Assembly (NCBI RefSeq): GCF_035917335.1
Contig: NZ_CP109067.1
Span: forward strand, 6,943,001-7,007,000
Source: Micromonospora sp. NBC_01813
GTDB taxonomy: Bacteria; Actinomycetota; Actinomycetes; Mycobacteriales; Micromonosporaceae
Length of the DNA: 64,000 bases
Direction of reading: 5' to 3'
In this document: positions 18,369-32,818 of the stretch, in pieces
Layout: each line of letters begins with the position of its first letter
Numbering within the stretch: the first letter of the stretch is position 1
Program-made: the position numbers and the translations under genes
Notes under the pieces: generated by a model
What the model was told of the DNA's origin: nothing
Database searches by the model: none
The model's input: only the letters and a program-made list of their open reading frames with translations

Positions 18369-18424
18369 GCACACCGCCCGGCCTGTCGGCGGGTACGGGT
18401 CGCCGCAGGGCGCGGCGGGTCGAA

Positions 18425-18462
18425 GGTGGTGCACCCTACCGCGCCAGCTAGGGTGCACCACC
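18425..18462. terminator. Bidirectional terminator between GH42 and the propeller gene
   Basis: GGTGGTGCACCCTA (18425-18438) and TAGGGTGCACCACC (18449-18462) form a perfect 14-bp stem with a 10-base loop between convergent genes. It has no T-tract, as is common for actinomycete terminators. Confidence 0.85.
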
Positions 18463-18508
18463 CTCCACCCGCCGCGCCAGCGCCGCCCAGCCCGGGGATC
18501 GGCCGTGG

Positions 18509-19840
18509 TCAGCCCACGCTGACGCGTCGTGTCGTGCCGTGTCGCAGGTCGTGAACGAAGACGTCCCGGTGTCCGTTGCTGTCATCTTCGACGAGGTTGG
18601 TGGCGATCGACGCGAAGGCGACGAAGCGCCCCCGTGCGGAGATGAACGCGGCGAACGAGTGCCCGTCGGCCTGGGCTCCGTCTGAGGCGACGCTCACTCG
18701 TCTGGTCGCGCCCGAGTGTCTGCGATCGCGTACGAATACGTCCTGGTGACCGTTGGTATCGCTGGGGACCAGGTTGGTCGCGGAGGATGTGAATGTCACG
18801 TACCGGCCGTTGGCACTGATGCTGCCCGGGCCGGCCGACGACTCCGCGTCGGCCGGGCTTCCGTCGTGCGCGACGCTGACCAGCGTGGTGCTACCTTGCC
18901 TGCGGTCACGGACGAACACATCCTGGCGGCCGTTAGTGTCCCCGCTGACCAGATTCGACGCGGTCGCTCTGAGGAGCACGAATGCCCCGGCAGGACCGAC
19001 GGCGACTGCGTAGGTGGCGTGATTCGCCGGGGTGCCGTCGGTCGCGACGCTGAGTGTCTCTGTGGCACCGGTCTGCATTTCACGGATGACGCTGGTGAGT
19101 CTCGACACCCCGTCCGGTCCGGGCAACTGGAAGTCGTAGGTGATGAACCGCCCGTCCGGGCCGGCGGTGAAGCTCCAGAACGGGCCGTACGAGGTCGGCG
19201 GGATTTCGAGGACGATCTCGGTGGTCTGCAGGAGGCGGTCCCGTACGTAGATGTGGCGTGCCTGGGGCGTGGTGCCGCCGGGGACCAGGTTCGTCGCGTG
19301 TGAGTGGAAGAAGACGTATCTGCCGTCGTCGCTGACCCCTGCCGGTACGGACCAACTGTTGGCCTGCGTACCGGTCGTCGAGATGGTGACCAGTTCGGTG
19401 GTCTGTTGGTCCATGTCCCGGACGAAGATGTCGGCGATGTGGTTCCGATCGCTCGCTACGAGGTTGTTGGCGGTGCTGTAGAAGGCCGCATACCGGCCAT
19501 TCGCGCTCGTGACGGCTGCAGGACCTGCCGACGAGTCGACTGTTCCATTCGGTGCGCCGCCAAGGTGCGAGATGTCGACCAATTCGGTGACGGTGTTCCG
19601 TAGGTCCCGCCGGTACAGGTGATTGCCGCTCGTGACTCCCGGCATCAGATTCGTGGCCGAGCTCAGGAAGTAGACGTATCGTCCATACTTGCTGATTCCC
19701 ACCGGATTGGAGAGCCCGTTGGACTGGACGGCACTGGGTGGGGTGGCACTCGCCGGGGAAAGGGGCCAGCCTGTACTGGCGACGAGGGCCACGGCTGCCA
19801 GCGTGCTTGTGACAACTTGCCTGCAGGACGGGAGTGGCAC
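18509..19840 (-). CDS. Secreted beta-propeller (PD40/TolB-like) protein
   Basis: About 443 residues. Signal peptide to PASA (about residue 32). The rest is a run of about seven propeller blades of 55-60 residues; the last blades are nearly identical (SATNLVPSDTNGHQDVFVRD, then the same with EDDSNGHRDVFVHD). Each blade has the pattern DGRYVxFxSxATNLVxxDTNGxxDVFVRDR. Such proteins are secreted scaffolds or binding proteins without a known reaction. GGAGG before GTG 19840 suggests that start; the in-frame ATG at 19852 overlaps the ribosome site. It is divergent from the flavoprotein at 20134 with about 290 bases between. Confidence 0.85.
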   Translation of the reverse strand: MPLPSCRQVVTSTLAAVALVASTGWPLSPASATPPSAVQSNGLSNPVGISKYGRYVYFLSSATNLMPGVTSGNHLYRRDLRNTVTELVDISHLGGAPNGTVDSSAGPAAVTSANGRYAAFYSTANNLVASDRNHIADIFVRDMDQQTTELVTISTTGTQANSWSVPAGVSDDGRYVFFHSHATNLVPGGTTPQARHIYVRDRLLQTTEIVLEIPPTSYGPFWSFTAGPDGRFITYDFQLPGPDGVSRLTSVIREMQTGATETLSVATDGTPANHATYAVAVGPAGAFVLLRATASNLVSGDTNGRQDVFVRDRRQGSTTLVSVAHDGSPADAESSAGPGSISANGRYVTFTSSATNLVPSDTNGHQDVFVRDRRHSGATRRVSVASDGAQADGHSFAAFISARGRFVAFASIATNLVEDDSNGHRDVFVHDLRHGTTRRVSVG

Positions 19841-20133
19841 GAAATCCTCCATAGTAGAAGACGTGTCGCGTGCGTCCGCAACATTACCCTGAGATTCAGA
19901 TTGATCACTGTCCGCTATTTGTCGGACTACTCGCCGATCGAGGTGCCCCGACCGCTGACGGGCGTCGCCGCCGGTAGCCGTCGGTCACGGATGTCGAGCG
20001 GGTTTGGGTACACCGGTCGGGTGACGTGTGGCAGCCGGGGCTGGCGGGACGGCTGGCCGGTGGCAGGGTCGGTGCGGTAGCCGGGGCAGTAGCGACCGGC
20101 GGGACCGGATGGTGCCAGCGGGGGAGTACGACC

Positions 20134-21828
20134 ATGGTGAGCAGACGTACGGCGTTGCGGGTGGGTGCGGTCGCCGGACTGGTGCCGGCGGTCGGGTTGA
20201 CCGGCCGGCCCGCCTCGGCCGCACCGACCCCGGCCGAACAACCGTCGCAGGTCAGGCCACAGGATCCGGACATCGGCCCGACCCGCGGCCCGGAGCCTCC
20301 CGACGCGCCCTGGTCGGAGTTGCCGGACAGGCAGTGGGCGGCGCTGCAGCGGCGGCTGTCGCCCGCCGCCACCCTCTACCGGCAGGGCGGGTCGAGCTAC
20401 GAGGCGCTGAGCATCCCGTTCAACCACCGGTACGCCAACGTGCGACCGGCGGCGATCCTGGCAGCTGGCACGCCGGACGACGTCGCGGCGGCGGTCAGCT
20501 GGGCGCGCGACGTCGGGATGCCACTGGTTCCCCGGTCGAGCCTCGGCCACAACTACGCCGGCTACTCGACGACCCCCGGACTGCTGCTGGTGATGAGCCG
20601 GCTGCGCGGCATCACCGTCGCGCCGAATCCGTCACCCCCGCCACCGCAGCGGTACGGCCCGGTCGAGGTCTTCTCGGACGCCGGGATGCTGACCGTGGCG
20701 GCCGGGGTGGTCAACGCCGACCTGCGGCCACTGCTGCAACAGCAGGGCATCTTCGTGCCGGCCGGACGCTGCCCGACGGTCGGGGTGGCCGGGCTGGTGC
20801 TCGGCGGCGGCATCGGCTTCAGCGACAAGATGTTCGGCCTGACCTGTGACCGGCTGGTGTCGACCGACGTGGTGCTGGCCGACGGCTCGCGGACCCGGTG
20901 CGACGAGACCAGCGACCCGGACCTGTTCTGGGCCTGCCGCGGCGGTGCCGGCAACAACTTCGGCGTCAACACCGCCTTCACCTTCCGGTACGTGCGGCTG
21001 CGGGGCGAGGTGACGTACTTCCAGCTCCGCTGGGGTGCCGACACGATGGTGGCCGCGCTGGCGGCGATGCAGCAGGTGGCCGCCGCCCAGGTCGCCGACC
21101 GGCGCTTCGACTGCCGCATCGGTGCCGGCACCACCCTCGCAGAGGGCGGGCGGCCGCAGGTGTACGCCGACGCGCTCGGCCAGTTCTACGGGTACGCCGA
21201 CGAACTCGTCAGTATTCTCGGGCCGGCGTTGGCGGTCGGCACCCCGGCCGAGCGGCGGGCCAACCGGGACAGCATCCGGCAGGTCACCCCGGCCGAGGCG
21301 GCGGCCCTGTTGTCCGCGACCACTCCGGTGCAGCAGTTCGCGGTCAAGTCGGCGGTGCTGCGCGCCCCGCTGGACGCGGGACGGTTGCTGGCGCTGGTGG
21401 CCGGGCTGCGTCGGTGGCCGGGCAGCCGCAACCCGGACGGCGCCGGGATCGCGTTGTTCGCCATGGGCGGCCGGATCAACGACGTACTGCCGGACGCCAC
21501 CGCGTTCGTGCACCGCGACGCCCTGTTCATCATGGCCGCCGAGGCGAGCTGGGCTGACGACGATCCGCCGGCCACCGGGGTGGCGAGCGTCAGTTGGCTG
21601 ACCGAGTTGTACGACGAACTGCTCGCCGGTCAACCGCCGGTGGGGGCGTACCAGAACTTCCCGGACCCGAACCTGGCCGACTGGCGGCGGGCCTATTACG
21701 GCGGCAACTACCAGCGGCTGGTCGAGGTGAAACGCAAGTACGACCCGACCGACTTCTTCACCTATCCGCAGGGCGTCGGCTCGTGTGGATCCGTCGACGG
21801 CTACGCCAACCGCTGGTGCCCCCGGTGA
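20134..21828 (+). CDS. Tat-exported FAD oxidoreductase, berberine-bridge-enzyme type
   Basis: A 564-residue vanillyl-alcohol-oxidase-fold enzyme. A Tat signal starts RRTALRVGAVAG. The FAD domain carries His139 in RSSLGHNYAGYS and Cys213 in AGRCPTVGVAGLVLGGG, the pair that binds flavin covalently at two points. The C-terminal BBE segment YYGGNYQRLVEVKRKYDPTD ends the fold. Relatives oxidise sugars (oligosaccharide oxidases) or natural products; with polysaccharide hydrolases nearby, a secreted carbohydrate oxidase is plausible but unproven. GGGGGAG sits before ATG 20134. A strong hairpin ends the transcript. Confidence 0.9.
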   Translation: MVSRRTALRVGAVAGLVPAVGLTGRPASAAPTPAEQPSQVRPQDPDIGPTRGPEPPDAPWSELPDRQWAALQRRLSPAATLYRQGGSSYEALSIPFNHRYANVRPAAILAAGTPDDVAAAVSWARDVGMPLVPRSSLGHNYAGYSTTPGLLLVMSRLRGITVAPNPSPPPPQRYGPVEVFSDAGMLTVAAGVVNADLRPLLQQQGIFVPAGRCPTVGVAGLVLGGGIGFSDKMFGLTCDRLVSTDVVLADGSRTRCDETSDPDLFWACRGGAGNNFGVNTAFTFRYVRLRGEVTYFQLRWGADTMVAALAAMQQVAAAQVADRRFDCRIGAGTTLAEGGRPQVYADALGQFYGYADELVSILGPALAVGTPAERRANRDSIRQVTPAEAAALLSATTPVQQFAVKSAVLRAPLDAGRLLALVAGLRRWPGSRNPDGAGIALFAMGGRINDVLPDATAFVHRDALFIMAAEASWADDDPPATGVASVSWLTELYDELLAGQPPVGAYQNFPDPNLADWRRAYYGGNYQRLVEVKRKYDPTDFFTYPQGVGSCGSVDGYANRWCPR

Positions 21829-21842
21829 CCGGGGCATGACGC

Positions 21843-21884
21843 GACGCGGCCCGGCCAACCAGCAGTGGTTGGCCGGGCCGCGTC
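21843..21884. terminator. 19-bp bidirectional terminator hairpin
   Basis: GACGCGGCCCGGCCAACCA (21843-21861) pairs perfectly with 21866-21884 around the tetraloop GCAG. It lies between the convergent flavoprotein and katG genes and should stop transcription from both sides. Confidence 0.93.
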
Positions 21885-21904
21885 ACATCAGTACAGGGGC
21901 AGGA

Positions 21905-24675
<2,771 letters not shown>

Positions 24676-24824
24676 TACGGAGTGCCGCCGGCCTGCTGCC
24701 TCCCGGTAAACCCGCAGGTCAGGCAGGGGATGGGTGGGACGGCGTCGGGATCGACGGACGCGGCGGACCCAGTCCGGATCGCTGATGGGCGATCCGCGGG
24801 TCCGCCGCGCCTAGATGGTGCCTG

Positions 24825-27604
<2,780 letters not shown>

Positions 27605-28069
27605 GTGACCGACGATCGTTCAGCCGACCCGCCCGGGCACGTCGAAGCACTGGTCAATCGGTACCTCAACGAGCGTGAGCGCCGCCGCCCAGCGGCCCGG
27701 ACCAACGGCAGCGGGGACGGTCCGGGCGGGATCGACAACCTGCCGGACTGGTTGCGGTACGACCGGCGTGGCCGGTACACGCTGCATCTGACGTTCGCCG
27801 CCGTCGACTTCGACACCGCGCGCGAGCAGGCCGTCGCGTACGCCGAAGGGCTGACCATCCTGTGCCCGGAGCTGGGCGAGTTCACGCCGCTGCTGTCGCG
27901 GGCGGAGGCGTGGAACTTCAACGAGCCGCTTTTCTGCGGCGTACGCGGACCGGACGGTGAGGCGTGTGCGGAGATCCGCTACCACGCGGGGCCTCACCGG
28001 CCGGCAGGTCGTGGCGGGTTGGACTGGGGCGACGGCGACGCCGACCTCACCGTCCCGCCGGCCGCCTGA
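27605..28069 (+). CDS. Hypothetical protein with a Trp/Gly/Asp-rich C-terminus
   Basis: A 154-residue soluble protein, family not recognised. Visible: a helical charged N-terminus (HVEALVNRYLNERERRR), a middle beta region (GRYTLHLTFAAVDFDTAREQ), a Cys-containing segment (PLFCGVRGPDGEACAEIRYH) and an end GGLDWGDGDADLTVPP. GGAGG stands seven bases before GTG 27605. A diverged piece of the C-terminal third is repeated at 37750-37959, so this gene has a broken paralogue 10 kb away. The Cys and His (CxxxRYHxGPHR) might bind a metal; that is only a guess. Confidence 0.65.
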   Translation: MTDDRSADPPGHVEALVNRYLNERERRRPAARTNGSGDGPGGIDNLPDWLRYDRRGRYTLHLTFAAVDFDTAREQAVAYAEGLTILCPELGEFTPLLSRAEAWNFNEPLFCGVRGPDGEACAEIRYHAGPHRPAGRGGLDWGDGDADLTVPPAA

Positions 28070-28106
28070 CCCATTCAGCTACTGCGGACAGCCCGACAGT
28101 CGTACC

Positions 28107-28703
28107 TCACTCTGCGGCGGACGTGGCTCGTACGGCGTACCTCTGCAAGATGACGCCATGCTCGAAGGCGCGGTGCTCAAGCAGGTCGAGCTCGACCGGG
28201 GCATCGTGGTCGTCGAACAGTGGCCGGCCGGCGCCAAGGACCACCGGGTGAACGAAGAGCATCAACTCGTCGAGCAGACCGGCCCGCAGCAGTTGCGTCG
28301 CGACGGTGGCGCCACCGACGCCGATGTCACCCTCGGCCTGCGCCCGCAGCCGGGCGAGCGCTGCCACGGCATCGCCGTCCCGACCGACGACACGGGTGTC
28401 GTACCCGGCGTCGACGCGGGTCCGCGACACCAGCACCTTGGGGGTCGACGTCCAGATCTCGCCGTACTCGCGCAGGAAGTCAGGCAGCGACGTGTCGTCG
28501 CGCGCACCCGGCCAGAACCCCTCCATGATCTCGTAGACCCGGCGTCCCTGGACCATCTGGGACAGTGCCCGCGCCCGCGCGTTGAACTCCCGGTGCAGCG
28601 ACTCCCCGATGCGCATCCAGTTGCCGCCGCCATCCTCACCCGGGGCGTGCTCGATCAACAGATCCACGGACACGTTCATCCAGTACACGAAGCGACCCGG
28701 CAT
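28107..28703 (-). CDS. Dihydrofolate-reductase-like (RibD C-terminal) protein
   Basis: A 198-residue cytoplasmic reductase of the DHFR/RibD superfamily: opening FVYWMNVSVDLLIEH, NADPH-site part VQGRRVYEIMEGFWPG, and the second glycine motif DIGVGGATVATQLLRAGLLD. Family members reduce pterin- or flavin-precursor-like compounds, but most short actinomycete copies have no known substrate. It is convergent with the gene at 27605 and separated from folD by the riboswitch region. The start at 28703 has GGGGGACAC before ATG. Confidence 0.88.
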   Translation of the reverse strand: MPGRFVYWMNVSVDLLIEHAPGEDGGGNWMRIGESLHREFNARARALSQMVQGRRVYEIMEGFWPGARDDTSLPDFLREYGEIWTSTPKVLVSRTRVDAGYDTRVVGRDGDAVAALARLRAQAEGDIGVGGATVATQLLRAGLLDELMLFVHPVVLGAGRPLFDDHDAPVELDLLEHRAFEHGVILQRYAVRATSAAE

Positions 28704-28845
28704 GTGTCCCCCTGGTGATCAGCGGTACGCGACTGTCCGCACAGAAACTAACTTGTCTCGACCCGCGCTGATGGGTGGGCCGCGCTGATAGCAGGTCACG
28801 CGGTCGGTGGCGGATGAGTACGCAGGCGGGCGGCGTCGGTATCCT

Positions 28846-28939
28846 CGTCGTCAGTGCGACTGGCGGCAGGGGGATGGTGGACCATCGGGGAGCCGGCCAC
28901 GGGAGTCGACCGCCTGGGCTCCCGTCCGAGAGGACTCCC
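28846..28939 (+). ncRNA. ZTP riboswitch (pfl motif) upstream of folD
   Basis: The leader shows the conserved blocks of the ZTP class in order: GTGCGACTGGCGG (28855-28867), then GGTGGACCATCGGGGAGCCG (28876-28895), then CCGCCTGGGC (28910-28919). ZTP riboswitches sense the purine intermediate AICAR/ZTP and switch on folate one-carbon genes, and folD is a classic target. GGGAGTC (28901-28907) can pair with GACTCCC (28933-28939) right before the ATG, which offers a simple way to close the start site when ligand is absent. Confidence 0.9.
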
Positions 28940-29803
28940 ATGCCCACGAGCGCCCGACTTCTGCCCGGTGCGCCGGTCGCCGACGCCGTACTCGCCGACG
29001 TCACCAGGCGGGTGGCCGCCCTGCGCGAACGCGGTGTCACGCCCAGCCTCGCCACCATCCTGGTCGGCGACGACGACGCCAGCGCCGGCTACATCCGGAT
29101 CAAGCAGCGACAGGCCGCCGAGCTGGGCTTCGCCTCGCCGCACCGGCATCTGCCCGACGACGCTACCCGGGACGACCTGCTTGATGTGATCGCCGGATTC
29201 AACGCCGACCGCCGGGTGCACGCCGTCCTGATCCAGTACCCCATCCCGGGTCACCTCGACTACGACGCCGCGCTGCAGAGCCTCGACCCGGACAAGGACG
29301 TCGACGGGATGCACCCGCTCAACATGGGTCGTCTTGCCGTCGGCCTGCCGGGACCTCTGCCATGCACCCCGGCCGGGATCGAGGCGTTGCTGGCCCACCA
29401 CGAGATCCCGGTCGCCGGCCGCGAGGTGGTCATCCTCGGCAGGGGCGCCACCCTCGGCCGGCCATTGGCCATGCTGCTGGCCCAGAAGCGGCCGACCGCC
29501 AACGCCGCAGTCACCGTGGTCCACACCGGAGTGGACGACTGGCCCCGCTACACCCGCCGGGCCGACATCCTGATCGCGGCGGCCGGCGTGCCGGGCGTCA
29601 TCCAGCCGGAGCACGTCCGGCCCGGAGCGGTGGTGATCGGCGCCGGTGTCCGCTACGCCGGCCGCCGCCTCCTGCCGGATGTGGATGAGGCCTGCGCCGA
29701 GGTGGCCTCCGCGATCACCCCACGGGTCGGCGGCGTCGGACCGACCACGGTCGCCATGTTGTTCCGCAACGCCGTGCACAGCGCCGAACGGGCAACCCGG
29801 TAG
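28940..29803 (+). CDS. folD: Methylenetetrahydrofolate dehydrogenase/cyclohydrolase FolD
   Basis: A 287-residue cytoplasmic enzyme that interconverts 5,10-methylene-, methenyl- and 10-formyl-tetrahydrofolate, feeding purine and methionine synthesis. The catalytic region SAGYIRIKQRQAAELG carries the Tyr-x3-Lys pair; DPDKDVDGMHPLNMGRL and the NADP loop ILGRGATLGRPLAM are typical, as is GGVGPTTVAML near the end. ATG 28940 follows the ZTP riboswitch directly. Actinomycetes often carry two folD genes; this one has the riboswitch-controlled type of leader. Confidence 0.95.
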   Translation: MPTSARLLPGAPVADAVLADVTRRVAALRERGVTPSLATILVGDDDASAGYIRIKQRQAAELGFASPHRHLPDDATRDDLLDVIAGFNADRRVHAVLIQYPIPGHLDYDAALQSLDPDKDVDGMHPLNMGRLAVGLPGPLPCTPAGIEALLAHHEIPVAGREVVILGRGATLGRPLAMLLAQKRPTANAAVTVVHTGVDDWPRYTRRADILIAAAGVPGVIQPEHVRPGAVVIGAGVRYAGRRLLPDVDEACAEVASAITPRVGGVGPTTVAMLFRNAVHSAERATR

Positions 29804-30030
29804 GAGCCGGCCCAGCCCGCTGTACAGGCTGGATAATAAATCGATCCGACCCCATTGGCGAACCTCAGCCCAGGCCGGGACCCAATGATCGTCGAGCAAG
29901 GACACCCAGTTTCCTGATTCGCCGTACGAAGGCGTTGATCCCGCTGGCCAGATAGGCGATGGCCGGCGGGATTCACCATGGGTAAGGTCGGTCGCCTTGT
30001 GGCAGGTGGTGGATCATCGGAGGGCCGGAG

Positions 30031-31707
30031 ATGTCGACGTATCGTTTCAACACGCCGCCCGGCTGGCCTGTACCGCCGCCGCAATGGGTGCCACCGGCAG
30101 GGTGGAAACCCGATCCGACATGGCCTGCCGCGCCGCTGGGCTGGAACTGGTGGATCCCAGCGGAGACGCCGACAGGGCAGACCAAGGACATGCCGCTGGC
30201 GGGCCCTTCGGCCGCGCATCCGCCGGTCATTCCCGGGCCTGCGACAACAACCGCCACACCGGCGTACATCGACCACTCCGCGTCGGTCGAGTACCCTGCC
30301 CGGGCTGGCCTGTCGACCTACGCCGGCCGCGTGGCCGCCGAACCGCCAGTGGTCGTTCCCCCAGCGGCGATCGTGGCTGTGCCTTCGGTGTCGACGGGCA
30401 CCGGACCGAACATCATCCGGCCGGTGCAACGAAGCGGCCGAGGCGGCCTGTTCGGTGGGAAGAAGCAACTGGAGGAGGAGAACGAGGAACTACGTCGACA
30501 GCTGACCACGTTGCTCGGGCTTGACCCCACCGCCGTGGCCAACGAGGCATCCGCGCTGCAGACTCAGGTGCAGCAGCTTCAGGCCGAGCAGCGCATGCTG
30601 CATGGTCAGCTCGCTCGGCTGCGCGCCGAACTCGTCCGCACCTCAGAGGAGGCCGAACTCCAGGAGGTCGGCATCTACCAGTATCGGCATCCACTGGCTA
30701 ATGCACTGGCCTATAAGGCCCAACTCGCGGATCTGTCGGACCGGATCAAGTCGATGGCCCGCGGCGGTACGGCGGTGCAGGCGAACAACGGCTGGACGGT
30801 GAACGGCTCAGCTGCCGAGGGCCGCAAGATGGTCCGCGAGTACACCAAACTGATGCTTCGCGCGTACAACGCCGAGGCGGACAGCTGTGTATCGCGAGTG
30901 CAGCCACATCGACGTCACGCGACCGTCGAGCGTCTCGACAAGGTCGCCAATACGATCGCCAAGCTCGGCAAGACCATGGGGATTCGAATTGACCCAGAAT
31001 ATCACCGGCTGCGCGCGTACGAGATCGACCTGACGGCCGACTACCGCGCCAAGCTGGAGGAGGAGAAGGAACGTATCCGCGAGGAACGCGAGCGGCAGCG
31101 GGAGGAACGGGCGGCGACCGCCGAGTTGGAACGCGAGAAGGCGCGCCTGGCGAAGGAGCAGTCCCACTACCAGGCCGCGCTCGCCAAACTGCAGGCGAAG
31201 GGCGACGATGCGGGGGTCGCCGAGCTGGCGGCAAAACTGTCCGAGATCGACGAGGCGATCGCCGGGGTCGAAGAACGCGCTGCGAATGTACGGGCTGGCT
31301 ATGTCTACGTCATCTCGAACATTGGCGCGTTCGGGCCGAGGATGGTCAAGATCGGAATGACTCGGCGCCTTGACCCCGAGGACCGGGTCCGAGAGCTCGG
31401 CGACGCCTCAGTGCCGTTCAAGTTCGACACCCACGCGCTGATCTTCAGCGAGGACGCGGTCGGGCTGGAGGCCAAGCTGCACAACGCACTGGCCGAGCAG
31501 CGGGTCAACAAGGTGAATCACCGTCGCGAGTTCTTCTACGCCGACCCAGCGCAGGTCCGCGACCTGCTGCAGGAGATCGCCGGCCAGCACCTGCTGGCCT
31601 ACCACGAGCGTGCCGAAGCACTCGAATGGCGGGCCAGCGGCGCACACCAGCAGCAGACCCAGCCGGTGGCCCATCATTCCTCGCCCCTGACGCCGGTCGC
31701 CGGCTGA
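30031..31707 (+). CDS. DUF4041 and GIY-YIG (T5orf172) protein, SNIPE-like
   Basis: A 558-residue protein. Residues 1-40 are a Pro/Trp-rich stretch (PPGWPVPPPQWVPPAGWKPD) seen at the start of actinobacterial membrane-associated proteins. A coiled coil lies at about 145-215 (KKQLEEENEELRRQLTTLLG). DUF4041 at about 215-345 includes MVREYTKLMLRAYNAEADSC. A second, Glu/Arg-rich coiled coil spans 345-425. A GIY-YIG nuclease-like domain ends the protein (GYVYVISNIGAFGPRMVKIG, RVRELGDAS, EAKLHNALAEQRVNKVNHRR). DUF4041 plus GIY-YIG defines the SNIPE antiphage protein, which attacks phage DNA at entry. A DUF4236 membrane protein follows after seven bases. A defence role is inferred from domain order. 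Confidence 0.85.
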   Translation: MSTYRFNTPPGWPVPPPQWVPPAGWKPDPTWPAAPLGWNWWIPAETPTGQTKDMPLAGPSAAHPPVIPGPATTTATPAYIDHSASVEYPARAGLSTYAGRVAAEPPVVVPPAAIVAVPSVSTGTGPNIIRPVQRSGRGGLFGGKKQLEEENEELRRQLTTLLGLDPTAVANEASALQTQVQQLQAEQRMLHGQLARLRAELVRTSEEAELQEVGIYQYRHPLANALAYKAQLADLSDRIKSMARGGTAVQANNGWTVNGSAAEGRKMVREYTKLMLRAYNAEADSCVSRVQPHRRHATVERLDKVANTIAKLGKTMGIRIDPEYHRLRAYEIDLTADYRAKLEEEKERIREERERQREERAATAELEREKARLAKEQSHYQAALAKLQAKGDDAGVAELAAKLSEIDEAIAGVEERAANVRAGYVYVISNIGAFGPRMVKIGMTRRLDPEDRVRELGDASVPFKFDTHALIFSEDAVGLEAKLHNALAEQRVNKVNHRREFFYADPAQVRDLLQEIAGQHLLAYHERAEALEWRASGAHQQQTQPVAHHSSPLTPVAG

Positions 31708-31714
31708 TCCCGGG

Positions 31715-32794
31715 ATGACCATGAGTATCTATCTGCGTACCAGCCTGAAAGCCGGGCCGTTCCGATTCAACCTCTCCCCGTCCGGGATCGGAGTCTCGGT
31801 CGGCGTCCCCGGGTTCCGGGTCGGTTCCGGGCCGCGCGGCAACTATGTGCGGATCGGCGGGCGTGGCGTCCACTATGCCGCCGCCCGACAGCCGGCCCGG
31901 CGACCTCCAGCGATGGTCCACCAGGCCGGTCACGGCCTGACCGAGGCTCCGCCGCCAGGGTCATCGCCAGCCGCGGCGGTCGCGATGCAGGACCTCAGTG
32001 GCGCGCCGGTCCAGCAACTCGTCGCCGTACACCCCTCCGAGTTGGTCGCGCAGATCGCCGCCGCCCAACGCCGTGTCGCACTCTGGCCGTACGCCGCCTG
32101 CCTGATCGGCCTCGTGGCACTGCTGACGATGCCGTTCGGGCTTGGACTGCTGCTGATCGGCGCGCCCGCTGTCGTATGGATCTACCTGCGCGACGCCGCG
32201 CGCCGTGCAGTCGTCACCTTCTACCAGGTCGACGACCAGCCGGCCGTCCGGTTCGGTGCGCTGACCGCTGCCCACGCATACGCCGCTCAGTCACACGGCC
32301 GTTGGCATGTGGCGGCGCAGGGGAGTCTGGTCACGTCGTACCAGCGGAAGGTCAACGCCGGTGCCGGCAGCCTTATCCAGCGCAGCCCCGCCGGGCTGAC
32401 TGTCGCCGGTCCACCGGTCCTGGTGACCAACATCGCCGTACCGACGCTGAGCAGCGGAAGCCGTGCTGTGCACTTCCTGCCGGATCGGGTCCTGATCCGT
32501 GACGGCAGCCGGTACGCCGAACTGCCGTACCCGATCCTGCAGGTGCGCGCGCAACAGCAGCGGTTCATCGAGGACGGGCCGGTCCCCGGCGACTCACGGA
32601 TGATCGGTACCACCTGGCAGTACGCCAACGTCAAGGGTGGCCCCGACCGACGCTACAAGGACAACCGTCAACTGCCGATCATGCTGTACAGCCGCCTCAC
32701 GCTCAGCAGCCCGTCCGGGTTGCTCATGGTGTGCGACTTCTCCCGACCGGACACAGCCGGAGTTCTCGCCGGTGCCCTCGCCGCGATGCGGTAG
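31715..32794 (+). CDS. DUF4236 membrane protein, partner of the SNIPE-like gene
   Basis: A 359-residue protein. The first 50 residues are DUF4236 (LKAGPFRFNLSPSGIGVSVG, then RGNYVRIGGRG). Two closely spaced helices lie at about 122-155 (ALWPYAACLIGLVALLTM, GLGLLLIGAPAVVWIYLR). The C-terminal half is a cytoplasmic beta-rich domain with YAELPYPILQVRAQQQRF and a long YANVKGGPDRRYKDNRQLP loop. It starts seven bases after the SNIPE-like gene, so both are one operon. DUF4236 has no known reaction. A membrane platform or sensor for the nuclease partner is a reasonable guess; ATG 31721 is an alternative start. Confidence 0.8.
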   Translation: MTMSIYLRTSLKAGPFRFNLSPSGIGVSVGVPGFRVGSGPRGNYVRIGGRGVHYAAARQPARRPPAMVHQAGHGLTEAPPPGSSPAAAVAMQDLSGAPVQQLVAVHPSELVAQIAAAQRRVALWPYAACLIGLVALLTMPFGLGLLLIGAPAVVWIYLRDAARRAVVTFYQVDDQPAVRFGALTAAHAYAAQSHGRWHVAAQGSLVTSYQRKVNAGAGSLIQRSPAGLTVAGPPVLVTNIAVPTLSSGSRAVHFLPDRVLIRDGSRYAELPYPILQVRAQQQRFIEDGPVPGDSRMIGTTWQYANVKGGPDRRYKDNRQLPIMLYSRLTLSSPSGLLMVCDFSRPDTAGVLAGALAAMR

Positions 32795-32818
32795 CCAGGT
32801 TCTGGTTCGGTCCGACCA

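Noticed and set aside
24682-24824. Possible small gene between furA and the xylanase end
   Set aside because: The frame overlaps the CBM2 coding end and has no motif or ribosome site.
29804-30030. A small membrane-protein-like frame on the minus strand
   Set aside because: No start codon, ribosome site or family similarity; treated as the promoter region of the SNIPE-like gene.
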